Shown here piece after piece: positions 1 to 9,267 of a stretch of 11,446 nt of DNA (positions are counted from its first letter, which is position 1; each line of letters opens with the position of its first letter). The translations under genes and the position numbers were made by a program. The notes beneath the pieces were generated by a model. It was not told the DNA's origin. It ran no database searches and saw nothing but the letters and a program-made list of their open reading frames with translations. This DNA comes from Ettlia oleoabundans (lineage: Eukaryota > Chlorophyta > Chlorophyceae > Chlamydomonadales), in assembly GCA_019693395.1 (NCBI GenBank), contig JAAMXP010002802.1:1-11446 (forward strand). Reading direction: 5' to 3'.

Positions 1-1657
1 CCTCCCCACCCACACACAGAATACACAGTCAGATGACATTGATTGTTGTCTGGGCTGTGCCCACCCTGCCCACCAGAGGAATCTGCCCGCGAGCTGTATT
101 GGTCCAGCTTTGTCAGGTACTGCAGATTCTCTTCGGTCAAAGTACTGCGGTACTTCATGCGTACCGGAGCCTCCACCACCGGTGCGCTGCTGCTGGGCCC
201 TAGCTCCGCGCCAGCCGCAGCTTCAGCATGCCCTCGCACCCTGAAAACCACATAGAAGTCGCAAGGTGGGCGAGGAGGGTGTGTGGTGAGTGGTGAGGGT
301 GGTGGCTGCAATGACCGGGTGCATGCAGTGGCGGCAACTGCCGAACTGGCACCGCAAGCCAGTGCCTCGACGAGCAATCAAAGAGTTGGCTGCAGCTGAG
401 TGCAGCTGGCCAGATGGGAAACTGCGTGCGACGCGCTGCCACCCACGGTTCCCAAACCGGCCGACTGCAGCTGCAATCTTGGCCTCTGCCTGCCAACCAC
501 CTGTCCCCTCAAAACCGCGGAGCCCCTTCCTCTGCAGCTGCGACTCACCGCTCCGCCTGGTCGCCGTGAGCGTGCGCTGTTGCCATCAGCTGCTGCGGCG
601 TGGGCTTGCCGGCGAGGGCCATGTTGCTGGTGCCAGTAGCGGTGCGTGAGGCTAGGCGCAGTTGAAGCTCAAGCTCGTGTGACGGCCCCCCCGCACGGCT
701 GCCTGCACTCAACTGCCGGTGTGGAACGTTGTGCTGGTGTTGTTGGTGTTGTTGCTGCTGCTGCTGCTGGGTTGCCACTGCCAGCGAATGCTGCGCTGCG
801 TGGTTTGCTGCTGCCATGGCTGCCACTGCCTGCTGGCTGTGACCCCTGCCTGCAGCCCCGCCCAACTGTTGTCGCGGGCTGCTGGGTGGCGCTGGCCCTG
901 CTGCTGGTTCTTTTGGGCTGGCGGCATCCTCGAGTATGATGTCAGCGCCCTGCACTCGCAACCGCGGCCGCGACAGCGGCTCGAGAGGTGCTGGCGAAGC
1001 TGCGGCTGCTGCGGTAGACGAGGCCTCTGCTGCGGCTAGCGCCCCCGCTGCCTCCATGCCGGTTGAAGCACGTCCACGGCTGGTGGGCCGGCTACCCTCC
1101 TCTTGACTGCGCTGTCGCACTGGTGAAACCTGTCCGAGGGAGGGTGGCCCCGGCGTGTCAAAAGCTGAGGTGTGGCGGTCGCCGTGCAGCACCGCCAACG
1201 ACGCCCCGGGCGTGACTGCCTCGCTGGCCAGCGCGGCCTGCTCCGGGGCGCGCGGGCTTTCCATCACCTGGGTGGAATTAGGAAATAACTTCTGGCAGGC
1301 CCTGCCGGAAGGTTGCCACGCACCCTGCCACGGCAGAAGGAGGGACCGACAGTAGCCGTTGGCGGATAACGCTTCAGTCCCAGCACTTGCAAGGGCACCT
1401 GCCGACACTGGTCCGTGCCTGTAAGGTGTAGCAGCGGCTGGTATTGCGGCACGGGAGGTCGCGCGGTGAGGGCCGCAGTCGCGCGCAGCCTCCAGCCTTC
1501 GCACCTTTACAATGAACGGCGAAGTTGGTCTAGATGAGAGGAGCCTGGGCTGGGTGCAATCCTGGTGCCTGGCGAGAGGTGCCGTGAGAGGCACAGCTGC
1601 ACCCTTTGCATCAATTGATGCAAATCGCGGAGTTTGGCTGCAAGATCGGCGATACAT
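1..1657 (-). CDS. Low-complexity Gln/His-rich protein, function unknown (partial, 3' end outside window)
   Basis: I do not recognise the product. The minus frame is open from an ATG at 1657-1655 down to 549, where GAG CG is followed by a consensus donor GTGAGT (548-543). The next exon starts at 240 after a TTTTCAG acceptor and joins in frame (phase 2). It encodes a plausible stretch with RMKYRSTLTEENLQYLTKL and probably ends at 74 at a GTGGGC donor; the rest is off the left edge. The protein is rich in Ala, Ser, Pro and Gln, with a 13-residue Gln/His tract (residues about 297-309 from the first ATG) and no recognisable domain, so it is probably largely disordered. The start is uncertain. A good branch point/pyrimidine tract and CCCAG acceptor lie just before GTG ATG GAA at 1267-1259, so coding could begin with an exon there and 1268-1657 could be intron or 5' UTR. 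About 370 codons without a stop favour the longer version. It lies tandem to ATPC, on the same strand and downstream of it. Confidence 0.55.
731..769 (-). repeat. CAG/CAA/CAC repeat encoding a Gln/His tract
   Basis: Read on the minus strand, five CAG codons are followed by CAA CAA CAC CAA CAA CAC CAG CAC, giving seven Gln, then His, two Gln, His, Gln, His. It is in frame within gene 1. The mixed codons suggest an old, partly stabilised trinucleotide repeat. On the plus strand the same bases give a spurious leucine/valine run. Confidence 0.85.
1605..1624. repeat. Perfect 20-base palindrome
   Basis: TTTGCATCAATTGATGCAAA is identical to its own reverse complement over all 20 bases; the next pair out (C at 1604, T at 1625) breaks the symmetry. 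It contains TTGCATCAATTGATGCAA, with a TGCATCA half-site on each side of AATT. It lies 31-53 bases inside the longest possible reading frame of gene 1 (codons about 12-18), or in its 5' flank if the real start is downstream. It could be a dimer-binding protein site or a cruciform. Confidence 0.9.
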
Positions 1658-2023
1658 GTTTCACCGCGGTAAGGACTCCCTCACCCTGCTCCGCTCATGC
1701 TACGCCCGTTTCTTGCATGTTTTGTCTGTTGTGTTGCCCTAAAAAGCAAACGATCAATCGTCAGCGGATGCGGAACACAAGTGACTTGCATGGGTTTGTG
1801 CCTGGTACTGAAATGGCACAGGCCACCCGCTTTGACGCTGCCGCCCAAACCTGTGGGAGAAATTACAGCATGGAAGTGCTGACCCAAAAATTTCCGAATA
1901 AAGTTCTTCTTCTCATGAAAGAATCAAGTGGTACGTGCTGCCTTGCGAGCTGGTGAGCGCTCGCCCCCCACCGTCTGCCCTGCGCTGTGCTGCCATGCAT
2001 TGCGGTTTGGGGCCGCCGAAGCA
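1658..2023 (-). other. Spacer: ATPC 3' UTR and gene 1 5' flank
   Basis: There is no convincing coding potential. The right part, just below the ATPC stop codon, should be ATPC 3' UTR. The left part is the 5' flank of gene 1. The base composition is visibly less GC-rich around 1730-1930 than in the flanking exons. The short plus-strand frames here have no splice structure or recognisable protein. Confidence 0.5.
1863..1867 (-). terminator. Candidate polyadenylation signal of ATPC (TGTAA)
   Basis: On the minus strand TGTAA lies about 157 bases past the ATPC stop. TGTAA is the usual poly(A) signal in volvocine and related green algae. A second TGTAA overlaps the stop codon itself (GTG TAA, 2028-2024) and is too close to be the working signal. 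The assignment is inferred from motif and distance only. Confidence 0.4.
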
Positions 2024-4995
2024 TTACACGGAGGCAGCACCCGCCACAATCTCCGTCAGCTCGGTTGTGATCTTGGCCTGACGCTTGCGGTTCATGACCA
2101 GGGTCAGGCTGCGCTTGAGCTCCGCGGCGTTGTCGGAGGCGTTGTTCATGGCGTTCATGCGGGCAGCCAGCTCTGATGCCAGCGCCTCTTGCAGGGAGCG
2201 CAGCAGGGAGGCGTTCATGTACAGCGGCAGCAGCGCGTCCACAATCTGCACCGGGTCCTGCTCAAAGATCAGGCCCGCGTCAAAGTCGGCGGTCTCGGTG
2301 CGCACCTGCGGGTGGCAGTGGGGAGCAATGGAGCGGCGCCAAGTCAGAAAGGGGAACAGGCACACACGGTGGGCATGTGAGAGGAAGCACTAGGATGATT
2401 GGGGCATCGTTCAAAGGATCAGGAATGTATATGTGTGAAGCCCACAAGATGTGGTGGCGGCTACCAGTGCCATAGCCTTGCAACAAACCACCTCTCCTGG
2501 CCCCCAAGCTGCCAACAAAAGTTGCGCAGCCCAGCCAGGCCAGCAATCTTCTCCCTGCACCTGCCGCAACCACGCCCTGATCATTTCCACCTGGATGTAA
2601 GGGCTACACACCTGCACCCGCACCCATGACACTGCACACATTCACATACGCGTGCGTAAAACGCATAGAGACACAAACGTACACAACACACATAGGCGGG
2701 CAGCCGCACCTGCTCGGCCTCCACCACCAGCTGTCCCTCGCGGGTGGTGAGCTTGAACACCTCGTCCTCAGCAGCGTCCACGCAGTTGCCGTTGATGTCG
2801 CACACCTCGCCGCTGGGGGTCAGGGGCAGCAGCGTCTGGATGACTGGTGAGGAGGAAATGAGGGACACAAACTTGGTGTAGATCAGCTCCACCTTGTCAA
2901 CCTCCTGCAGCAACAGCGAGTGAGGGGGGTTGCGGGGCGCGGGCAGCATATTGTGCGTATTGTGTTGGAAAACAGATTTTGGGGCTGCCTCAGCAGCACC
3001 GGTTAACAAGGGCAGTAGGAAAACAGAGGCAGTTGTTAAAAGAAAAGTGCATGCCAATCAGGCGGAATGGCAAAGGCAGGGCAAGGGCGCAACGTGGAAG
3101 CCTGCTTGCGTTATGTGCAACTACATGTTCTAGCACAACAACATGCAGATGGGTGCCAACGTCCCCATGCGGCACCCCTGCAACCAGCGCTTGCTGGACT
3201 GTGCCATTACTAAGAAGCTGCGGCCAGGCAGAGCACCAGCTGGTAACAATACCCAGCACTGTGCACCCAACCACCCAGCCACCCGACCTGGCAGATATAC
3301 TCTACGCCATGGGAGCATGCACACACCCAAACAACCGGCCCAGCCCACCCACCTGGGACACAAAGTCTGCGAAGATGTCATCGGCAATGGCCTGCGCCTC
3401 CTTGATGGTGGGGGACTGGCCCACCTCAAAGTTGGCCTCCACAGTGTACTGCGGGCGGCGCTTGAAGTATGAGGCGCCCTTGCGGCCCACGCAGATCAGG
3501 CGCACGGCAATACCCATGCCAGTCAGCTCGGCGTAACGCTGCTCAGTTTTCTTAATCACAAAGCTGCGGGGTGGGAAGGAGGGGGGGGGGGCGCGCGAGT
3601 GGAAGCAAAGTGAGAGGAATACTCAGCAGAGACGCAGGGGAAGGACGCATGTGTTGCAAATGACTGCCCAGCAGGCAAGTGGGGCCAAGCACTGGCAAGG
3701 TGGGCCAAGCACGGCAAGGGCACCACATGAGCACCAGCTCACTGCCGCTCTGCAGCCCAACCGACCGCATGCCTCCCTGCCTCCCCATCTGCACCCTTTT
3801 TGCGATGTGCGCGTTGCGCTGTGCTCACTTGTTGTAGCCGCCGCACAGGCCGCGGTCGCCGGTGACCACCACCAGCGCCACAGATTTGACGGGGCGCTGC
3901 GCCACAAGGGGGGAGTCCACGTCCTCAACACGCAGCCGCTGGTTCACGCCGTACAGCACCTGCGGTACAGCGGGGGAGGAATGAAACGGGTGGCATCTGG
4001 CGTAAAGCGAATGACAGCAAAGGTGCACCGTGCACCGTGCAAGTGACCAGCACCAGCAATGCCGCGCTAGAATGGGGGTAAGTGTGCTCCCGCGCCTTGC
4101 TGTGCAGCTTTCTGGGAGGCGAGCACTTTTCATCCGCCCTAAGACAGCACTTTGTGACAGCTGCCTGCTATCCATTTAATAAACTCCGTGCGCAGGGACG
4201 CTGAGCCAGGCTGCTCTTGCTGTGTCTCCTGCTACCGTGGTCTGCTGCACTGCTGGTCGGCCCGGCTCCAGTGTCCAGTTGCTGTGAAAGCCACCATAGA
4301 ATGCAGCCTGGCTGGCTGTTTTTAGGTAGGCAGGCACAACACCTGCTGACAGGTGCAGCCTCCGTGCCTTTTAACTGGTGATTGAAGATGCCGTCGGTAG
4401 CACTGGCTGTGCACCACGGCCTGGTATGTCGTGATAGCCCTCTGCCTCTGCGTTCTGCTTGCACCCACCTTGACAAGGTTCTCGGCAAAGGGGCGGCCGT
4501 TGACCACGGCATCCTGAGCGCGGCGGACCTTGGCAGCTGCCACCAGCTTCATGGCCTCAGTGATCTTCTTGGTGTTGGACACAGAGCCAATGCGGTCGCG
4601 CACCTCCTTGATGCTGGCAGCCATCACCTGCACGACTAGCGCAGCAGGTTGGCGCAGGGTGAGCGGTCGCAGTGAAGAGGCGGCTCGGCCAGTGGCGCCG
4701 CCAATTCCCCAGGGCAGCGCGCTCCTGGGCTGGCTGCCCTGGGCGGCTTGTAACGACCGACCAGCACCCCCCAAAGATACGCAGCGAGTTACAAGCGACT
4801 TGAACGCCCCTGCGATCGGCGGGCTGCGCTGCTGCAAAGGGGTGGTGACGCAGCCCGCCCCAAGCCCTGCCAATTCAGGCGCATTGCGGCTGAACGTGCC
4901 TGCAGCTGTCCCCTCTTGGCGCCGGAGGCATTCTGCTTCGCAGGGGCGAAAGCCCGTGCGTTGGCAACGCACGCCTTGGAGCTCAGCGCCTGCAT
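2024..4995 (-). CDS. ATPC: Chloroplast F-type ATP synthase gamma subunit, nuclear-encoded precursor
   Basis: This is the rotor shaft of CF1, which couples thylakoid proton flow to ATP synthesis. Six exons (minus strand) join in frame: 4995-4900, 4627-4469, 3959-3829, 3563-3353, 2904-2710, 2305-2024; 357 residues, the normal length for an algal precursor. Residues 1-32 ([20 protein letters not shown]...) are a typical Ala/Ser/Lys/Arg-rich chloroplast transit peptide. The N-terminal helix with [10 protein letters not shown] and [17 protein letters not shown] starts near residue 37, [12 protein letters not shown] lies at 118-129, and the C-terminal helix contains [16 protein letters not shown]. 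The insert found only in plant and green-algal subunits is present, with the thioredoxin-regulated pair Cys234/Cys240 (C-DINGN-C). I chose the ATG at 4995 because it is preceded by a purine-rich GAGGAGAA and opens the transit peptide. Intron 1 looks like a GC-AG intron (CAG|GCACGT...GTGCAG|GTG); an alternative is a weak GT donor at 4896 spliced to a TAG acceptor at 4636. The other introns are GT-AG. Confidence 0.97.
3581..3591. repeat. G11/C11 homopolymer in ATPC intron 3
   Basis: Eleven G in a row on the plus strand; on the transcript this is C11, part of an extended pyrimidine tract that ends at the CCCCGCAG acceptor of exon 4 (starting at 3563). It is probably the functional polypyrimidine tract. 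It is also a likely site of length variation or sequencing error. Confidence 0.8.
3679..3718. repeat. Diverged tandem duplication in ATPC intron 3
   Basis: Two adjacent copies: 3679-3699 (GTGGGGCCAAGCACTGGCAAG, 21 bases) and 3700-3718 (GTGGGCCAAGCACGGCAAG, 19 bases), differing only by two single-base gaps. It lies wholly inside an intron; no function is apparent. Confidence 0.8.
4955..4973 (-). other. 8-bp hairpin just inside the ATPC coding sequence
   Basis: CGTGCGTT and AACGCACG pair perfectly around a 3-base loop. In the mRNA the hairpin covers nucleotides about 23-41 counted from the A of the start codon, within codons for ACVANAR of the transit peptide. GC-rich stems a short way downstream of an AUG are known to make scanning ribosomes pause and strengthen initiation. 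That it does so here is inference. Confidence 0.6.
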
Positions 4996-5727
4996 TTCTC
5001 CTCCTCCGCTGGCAGTCCTTCCAATCAACACAGAGATTGTGCTACACAGAGGGCCTTCTGAGTCACAAGCGCCCCGGTGGCCCTGGGGGGTTGCCCTGGG
5101 TCACGTCGAACATGCCGCGCCATGGGCGTGCCTTATTGGCACGCAGTGCACGCTTGCAGTGCGGCGTGTGTATCAAGCGCCAAAATTGTGTGATTCTTTG
5201 CTGGTTTGTGTTTCCCTCCGGAGCAGTGCCCTGCAGGTTGAACCGACTTGTGCCCTTTATCCTTTTCACCGTCCTGCCGGCAATCAAGCGGCCTCGGCAT
5301 ACATTGAGGGTAAATCACTCCGCCCCAAAGCGCCGATTAACGGCATTGAAGGCCCAACAATGGCTCTGCGGCAAGTGCCACGCTGCCATCGGCGCTTCGC
5401 GCTGGCACCGCCACTTCATGCTTGTGCTGCATGGCCTGCTGTTGGGGGTATCATACACGATTCTTGAGTGCAAGGAGTATCGTACAAGAGTTTAAAATCG
5501 TGGCCAACAAAGACCAGCCAGCTTTCAGGTGACATTCACGGCGATGGTGGTACAGGAACGACAAGGGAACACAACGCAGGAGGCACACCGCAAAGGGCAG
5601 CAGCAAAACAAGAGTTTTGGGTGTGGTTTGTTTCCAGATACAGAGGCATAAATGCATGGACAAAGGTCTGAATGTGTGTGAGTGTAATAGGTTGAGCGGA
5701 ATTCAAAAAGCGGTGCCAGGCAAGCGG
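4996..5727 (-). promoter_or_regulatory. ATPC 5' UTR and promoter region (no gene seen)
   Basis: About 730 bases without a supportable gene. The part next to 4995 must hold the ATPC 5' UTR and promoter, because ATPC is transcribed leftwards. I find no clear TATAAA at a suitable distance. Visible structure is the hairpin at 5126-5144. A long plus-strand frame crosses much of this stretch but is antisense to ATPC and resembles nothing. The region above about 5500 may already belong to the 3' end of the F-box gene. Confidence 0.5.
5126..5144. other. Inverted repeat, 7-bp stem and 5-base loop, upstream of ATPC
   Basis: GCGTGCC, loop TTATT, GGCACGC: perfect pairing, 131-149 bases above the ATPC start codon. 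It is immediately followed by AGTGCACGC, which repeats the GCACGC half-arm. Candidate protein-binding site or 5' UTR hairpin; function unknown. Confidence 0.6.
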
Positions 5728-6037
5728 TTACAGGTCTGCAGGGGGCACGGAACCTTCGTGCTGGGAGTGATCATGCAAGGTCATCGGCTGGGCGTTTATG
5801 GGATTGCATCAGAGGCGCAGGAAGATCACCTGCAAGTGCCTTGTACAAGGATGAATGCAGAGGCTTGAATACCGAATGGTGCAGGTAGTACACAACGCTA
5901 GAAGAGAACGAAATGTTCAAAGCGAGGTTGCAAGAAGCCTGGTGGCGGCTGTGCAGGATGCTACAATGGTGCAAAACAACATGGGAGGGGCAATAAAGTG
6001 CCCTGTTGTGATACAAAGATGTAGTAAATGTGGAGGG
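5728..6037 (-). terminator. 3' UTR of the F-box/LRR gene with candidate TGTAA poly(A) signal
   Basis: The roughly 300 bases below the stop codon at 6040-6038 contain no coding sequence I can support. On the minus strand TGTAA (5732-5728) is the first green-alga-type poly(A) signal past the stop, so the transcript may end near 5710. The assignment rests on motif and position. Confidence 0.4.
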
Positions 6038-9000
6038 TCAGTACTCTTGTATGGGTGGGGGCGCCACAGGTGCATGGCTGCCTGCGGGGTGGTCTACACG
6101 CAGCAGCAGCAGCTTGCGCTGTAAATGGTGCAGCGTGGAGCCCGTGAGCTGCGGGCAGCAATCCACATTGAGAAGGCGCAAGCTGGAGCAGCGCGACAGA
6201 GCCATTAAACCGCGCCAGCTCAGCTTGGGACAGTTGTTCAGGGACAGGGCGGTTAGCTGGGAGGTGAAGCTGAGGGCCTGCACAATAAAGATCAGGGGTT
6301 CCAGCAGACGGTGAGATGAGCAGCTGGGCTGGGTGCTGTTGCCACAAAGTACCAGGAGCTTCGGCAGCCTAATGCCACTAACCAAAGCTTCCAACCAAGC
6401 GGCTCTTGCACGGCAACCAGATTCCTTGCATAGACCAGTGGGACCCACCCACCCACCTCCAGGCAGGCATCATCCAGGCGCTTGTTGTTTGACAACGACA
6501 ACGTGCGCAGCGCTGGCAGTTCGGTCAGCAACATCATGCTGGGCGGGTGCACAGCGCGCAGGCAGTCCACCAGCACCAGGCTGGAGAGGCGGCGCAGGGG
6601 CCGCAGGGCCGCCAGGGCAGCAGCAGTGATGGAAGAGTAGGAGACATCCAAGTGTTCCAGCGAGGCGCAGCGGGCCATAGCGCGCATGCCCTGAATGCAC
6701 ACAGCGCGAATCATGTGGCCCCAGCGTCAGCGCCACAGCAAGATGACATGCAACAACGACACTTTCTTACAGTGCATTGGAACAAGCAAAGAAGATAAAT
6801 GAGCAACGTATGGCTCAAACAACTTGATAGCCGCGGCTGCCCATGTGTCCTGCAAAGGGTGGTTGCCGACTTGGCCCACCAGAACGCCCTTGCAAGCACA
6901 CAAACTTGCACCACTCCCGATCTCATCACCCACCCACCTCATCAGTGATGCGGTTGCACTTCCTCAGTGTGCAGCTGACCAGGCATTGCAGGCGTGCAAC
7001 ATGCACCAGCGCCTGATCAGTCAACTCGCCGCAGAAGCTGCGAACATGAACGGTTGTGGTGGTTATGGTGTTGTTAGTTCACTGTGGTGGTTATGGTAAA
7101 TTCAAAGAAGTCAGATAAGAAACTGCAGTGAGGAGGTAGAGGCAACCGAGTAATTGAAAAAAGTTTGCCATGATGCTGAGCAACAACCAAACCCAGCAAA
7201 AGGTCCCGTTACCCATACTGAAGCCTGTAAGCGAGGGTCAAGCTGCAATGCAAGGAAACTGAGCCTCCAGCAACACCCTACAGCCCCTACGCATGCCATG
7301 AGTCACCCCAGCCCACTATCACCTCAGGTCAAGCTTTTTCAGCGTGGCAGGCAGCTCCTCCAGCGCTTCATCCTTGAGCCGTATGTTCCAGCCAAGATTC
7401 AGCTCCCAAAGGCATGGCAACTGCACAGCATGCAGCAGGTTGGTCAGCAAACCTGTTAAACTAGGGTGTTTCAAGTTAGACAAGGGCAGGCTTGCAGTCG
7501 GCAATGATGGCAGAGTCAGGATCTCATGCCTCTCAGCTGTTGCTTGGGTTCACGTTCACATGTGCAGGTTCCCTTGCGCCCCTTCGCACCCCAACGCGTG
7601 CGCGCTTGGCGCCCCCCTCACCCCCGCACCACCAGGCCGTCGGCCCGGCTTGGCACACCTTAGCCAGCTGGCGCACGCCTGCTGCTGTCATGCGTTGGCT
7701 TTCACTGATATCCAGCATCGTGAGCTGGCGGCAGTGCTGCGCCACGGCAGCCACCACAGCGTCTGTGGTGCCCTCGCAGCCACCTGCAGTGTGCAGGGGT
7801 AATGACAACATGCGACAGGGTTGTGGATATAATATGCGGCACTTCCCTTGCACAACATGCGCAAACAACCTTGCAACGCAGTAGGCAATCCACAGCCAGC
7901 ACGCGGGAAGGTGTGGGTACCCTGCCCACCAGCTGGGAGCATGCTGCTCACGCACCGATGTTGAGCATTTGCAGCCCTGTCAGTGCCGGCAGGATGGCGG
8001 CAAGCCCCTCTGCCGTATGTGACCAGCAGGAGTATCCCATGTCCAGGGCAGTGAGGCTGCCACGCAGGCGGGCAAGTGCTGCGAGCCCCTCGTCGGTGAC
8101 GCCCTCCCCTGCCTCAAACAGCCCCAGGCAGGATAGCTGAGGCATGCCCTCTGCCACCGCAACCAGGCAGCCGTCAGTGAGCTGGCAACATGCTGACATA
8201 ATGAGGGTGCGAAGCTGTAGGCGTGCCAGGTGACGAAGACCTGCCTCGCTGCAAAACGGAGGGAGGGAATGCGTGGTGCAGTTTGCATTGGTCAAGATAT
8301 GTTATCATGGAGGCGGCAAGCCGGCTGGCAGATGCCGCCAGCAGAAACAACGAAGAAAGCAGTAACCCCTGCAAACATTTCCCAACGTTGTTTCCCATAT
8401 CACCGCACCTGAACAGCTCGCAACCTGTGAGGTCCAGCTTCTCAAGCAATGGGCAGCCCGCTGCCAGCCGCTCCAGCGTGGTGTCGTTCAGCTGCGGGCA
8501 CATGCTGAGATCAAGCTCCTGCAGCTGCCCCAGGCTGCCCACAGCCAGAGACAGGCTTGCTGCGCTGGCGGGGCAGCACTCGCGCAGAGACAGGCTGCGT
8601 AGGCTGAAACTCAGCGCAGGTAGGTGCTGGAGCACGCTGTCAGGCAGAGGCCCTGTGATGTCCAGGCGTTGGAGGTGTCGCAGCTGTGCCAGCGCCTCAG
8701 CACCCACAAACGTCAGCGGGGCGCCTAGCTTGAGCATCTCCAACAGTGGCGCCTGCATCACGCATTCCAGCATCAGCAATATGTCTTGCAAACCGGCCAT
8801 GGTTCCTAACCTTATAGAGCAGGACTTGGGGGCGATGTGCGGGCAACCATCAAGAGCACCAGGCACCCTACCTGCTGCACGAGCTCGGCCACCCAGCTCT
8901 CTGACCAATCCTCTGCTGTGCTGGCATCCACATCTCGCAGGCACGGGAAGGCATTAAGCCTCACGGAGGAAATGCGGCGCAGCTTCAGGCAGCGCACCGA

Positions 9001-9267
9001 CTCGTTGGCGGGCTGAAGGAAGCCCTTGCTGCGAGAAGGGCAGCGGCTTGTCGTTAGGCACCAACCACAACCCTAGCGCTGCACACAGGTGCAACAGCAG
9101 CTGCCGTGGCGGCTATCAAAGCTTCATGGATAAGTAATTTCGTGCTGCACTCACCACACAAGTCGAACTGCAGGCAGGTCAGACGGCAGCAGCGCTCCGA
9201 AGGCGGCGGGGAGGAGGTGGGTCGGCAGGCGCAGCACGCCTGGTAAAGACTGGCTCTTGTCGAGCAT
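6038..9267 (-). CDS. F-box protein with about 19 leucine-rich repeats (FBXL/AMN1-like)
   Basis: Likely substrate receptor of an SCF ubiquitin ligase. Nine exons (minus): 9267-9155, 9028-8872, 8752-8409, 8248-7956, 7783-7622, 7536-7323, 7037-6938, 6690-6457, 6277-6038 (stop TGA), about 618 residues. The ATG at 9267 is the first after an in-frame TGA. The F-box lies at residues about 12-50 (LPTHLLPAAFGALLPSDLP, then VRLVCKGF, split by intron 1). From about residue 92 come cysteine-containing LRRs of about 26 residues, for example LQELDLSMCPQLNDTTLERL, LKKLDLSFCGELTDQALVHV and LTALSLNNCPKLSWRGLMAL; most introns join repeats seamlessly, which supports the model. The C-terminus is a short Pro-rich tail ending IQEY. 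Exon 5/6 is the weak point: an alternative (7783-7659 and 7522-7323, acceptor GAG, about 601 residues) gives a more regular repeat but poorer splice sites. The target protein is unknown. It is divergent from the ArsJ-like gene. Confidence 0.87.
7055..7097. repeat. 15-base direct repeat in F-box gene intron 6
   Basis: TGTGGTGGTTATGGT occurs at 7055-7069 and again at 7083-7097, a 28-base period. On the transcript it reads ACCATAACCACCACA, just upstream of the CGCAG acceptor of exon 7. It could be a splicing-enhancer-like element or simply a local duplication. Confidence 0.75.

Noticed and set aside
646..1039. Plus-strand frames with leucine/valine runs suggesting membrane segments
   Set aside because: They are the reverse of the CAG/CAA repeat and Ala-rich codons of gene 1; no splice sites or start context support them.
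1896..1901. AATAAA on the plus strand as a poly(A) signal
   Set aside because: No plus-strand gene ends here, and green algae mostly use TGTAA.
2626..2700. CA/AC-rich stretch resembling a microsatellite
   Set aside because: It is irregular, without a run of more than a few perfect units, and sits inside ATPC intron 5; ordinary low-complexity intron sequence.
4021..4042. Short TGCACCG repeat in ATPC intron 2
   Set aside because: Only two to three short units; not distinguishable from chance.
4530..5495. 321-codon open frame on the plus strand
   Set aside because: It is antisense to ATPC exons 1 and 2 and its promoter region. The protein has no recognisable domain or splice structure, and the frame begins as an exact shadow of a conserved ATPC exon.
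5617..5868. Small plus-strand frame of 83 codons
   Set aside because: It lies opposite the F-box gene 3' UTR, with no family resemblance and no promoter or splice evidence.
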